Origin: Sipunculus nudus
Taxonomy: Eukaryota > Annelida > Sipuncula > Golfingiida > Sipunculidae
NCBI GenBank assembly: GCA_026874595.1
Contig: JAPPUL010000069.1
Span: 1,242,001 to 1,306,000 of the forward strand
Direction of reading: 5' to 3'
DNA length: 64,000 nt
Of this stretch, positions 63,983 to 64,000 are shown piece by piece. Position 1 is the stretch's first letter, and each line of letters opens with the position of its first letter. A model generated the notes under the pieces. It searched no databases. It was given only the letters and a program-made list of their open reading frames with translations, and was not told the DNA's origin. The position numbers were made by a program, and so were the translations under genes.

Positions 63983-64000
63983 AGTTGTTATATTATATAG

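Overview
The window is an AT-rich bacterial chromosome segment. Several gene families suggest a spirochaete: large TPR proteins with signal anchors, a TPR/NHL/VWA-like protein next to a TPR/CsgG-like protein, a DUF115 (Maf-like) protein, an OmpL47-like Ig-type protein, and a CarD - PIN/TRAM - IspD neighbourhood. This is inference from gene content. There is no rRNA gene, and the lineage is not proven.

Layout. 1-2.9 kb: the end of a suf operon (sufD 5'-truncated by the window edge, sufS, sufU). 3-5.7 kb: small membrane and envelope genes (a predicted outer-membrane barrel and a double-RDD protein) with a duplicated 5' leader. 5.9-22.8 kb: the most unusual part, a dense array of about nineteen broken Rhs C-terminal modules. 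Each module is a short stub of the Rhs core 3' end, a variable toxin tip and a small gene in the position of an immunity gene. Modules left of about 11.95 kb are on the minus strand and those to the right are on the plus strand, so two arrays point away from each other. No full-length Rhs gene is present. Most stubs have no start codon of their own, and several are scars, frameshifted copies or inverted near-duplicates. This looks like a silent store of polymorphic-toxin tips, with the immunity genes kept open.

23-30.5 kb: an unrecognised 619-residue protein, the NHL/VWA-like protein, a DedA/YqaA-type membrane protein, a TPR/CsgG-like protein and shikimate kinase. 30.5-39 kb (minus strand): mutS2, a YARHG-like lipoprotein, leuS, a small intergenic RNA or leader candidate, trpE and hisE. 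39.1-42 kb: tRNA-Ile(GAT), tRNA-Asp(GTC), a GlmU-like nucleotidyltransferase/acyltransferase and a sigma-70 factor with a good promoter. 42-46.5 kb (minus strand): ispD, a PIN/TRAM protein, a CarD-family regulator and a DUF115 protein. 46.6-55 kb (plus strand): an isopropylmalate-synthase-family enzyme with a tandem repeat in its N-terminus, an Ig-like secreted protein, clpC, an ExbB/MotA-like channel, a small basic protein and a periplasmic HEAT-like protein. 55-64 kb: an RNase II/R-family nuclease, aroA and two TPR proteins (minus strand), then a 1.1 kb gene-free AT-rich stretch and a TPR protein with a possible Mrr-like C-terminus.

The housekeeping genes cover Fe-S assembly, the shikimate and tryptophan route (aroK, aroA, trpE), histidine, isoprenoid and branched-chain acid synthesis, translation, proteolysis and RNA decay. 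They are ordinary. The accessory interest lies in the Rhs module array and a few small intergenic structures.
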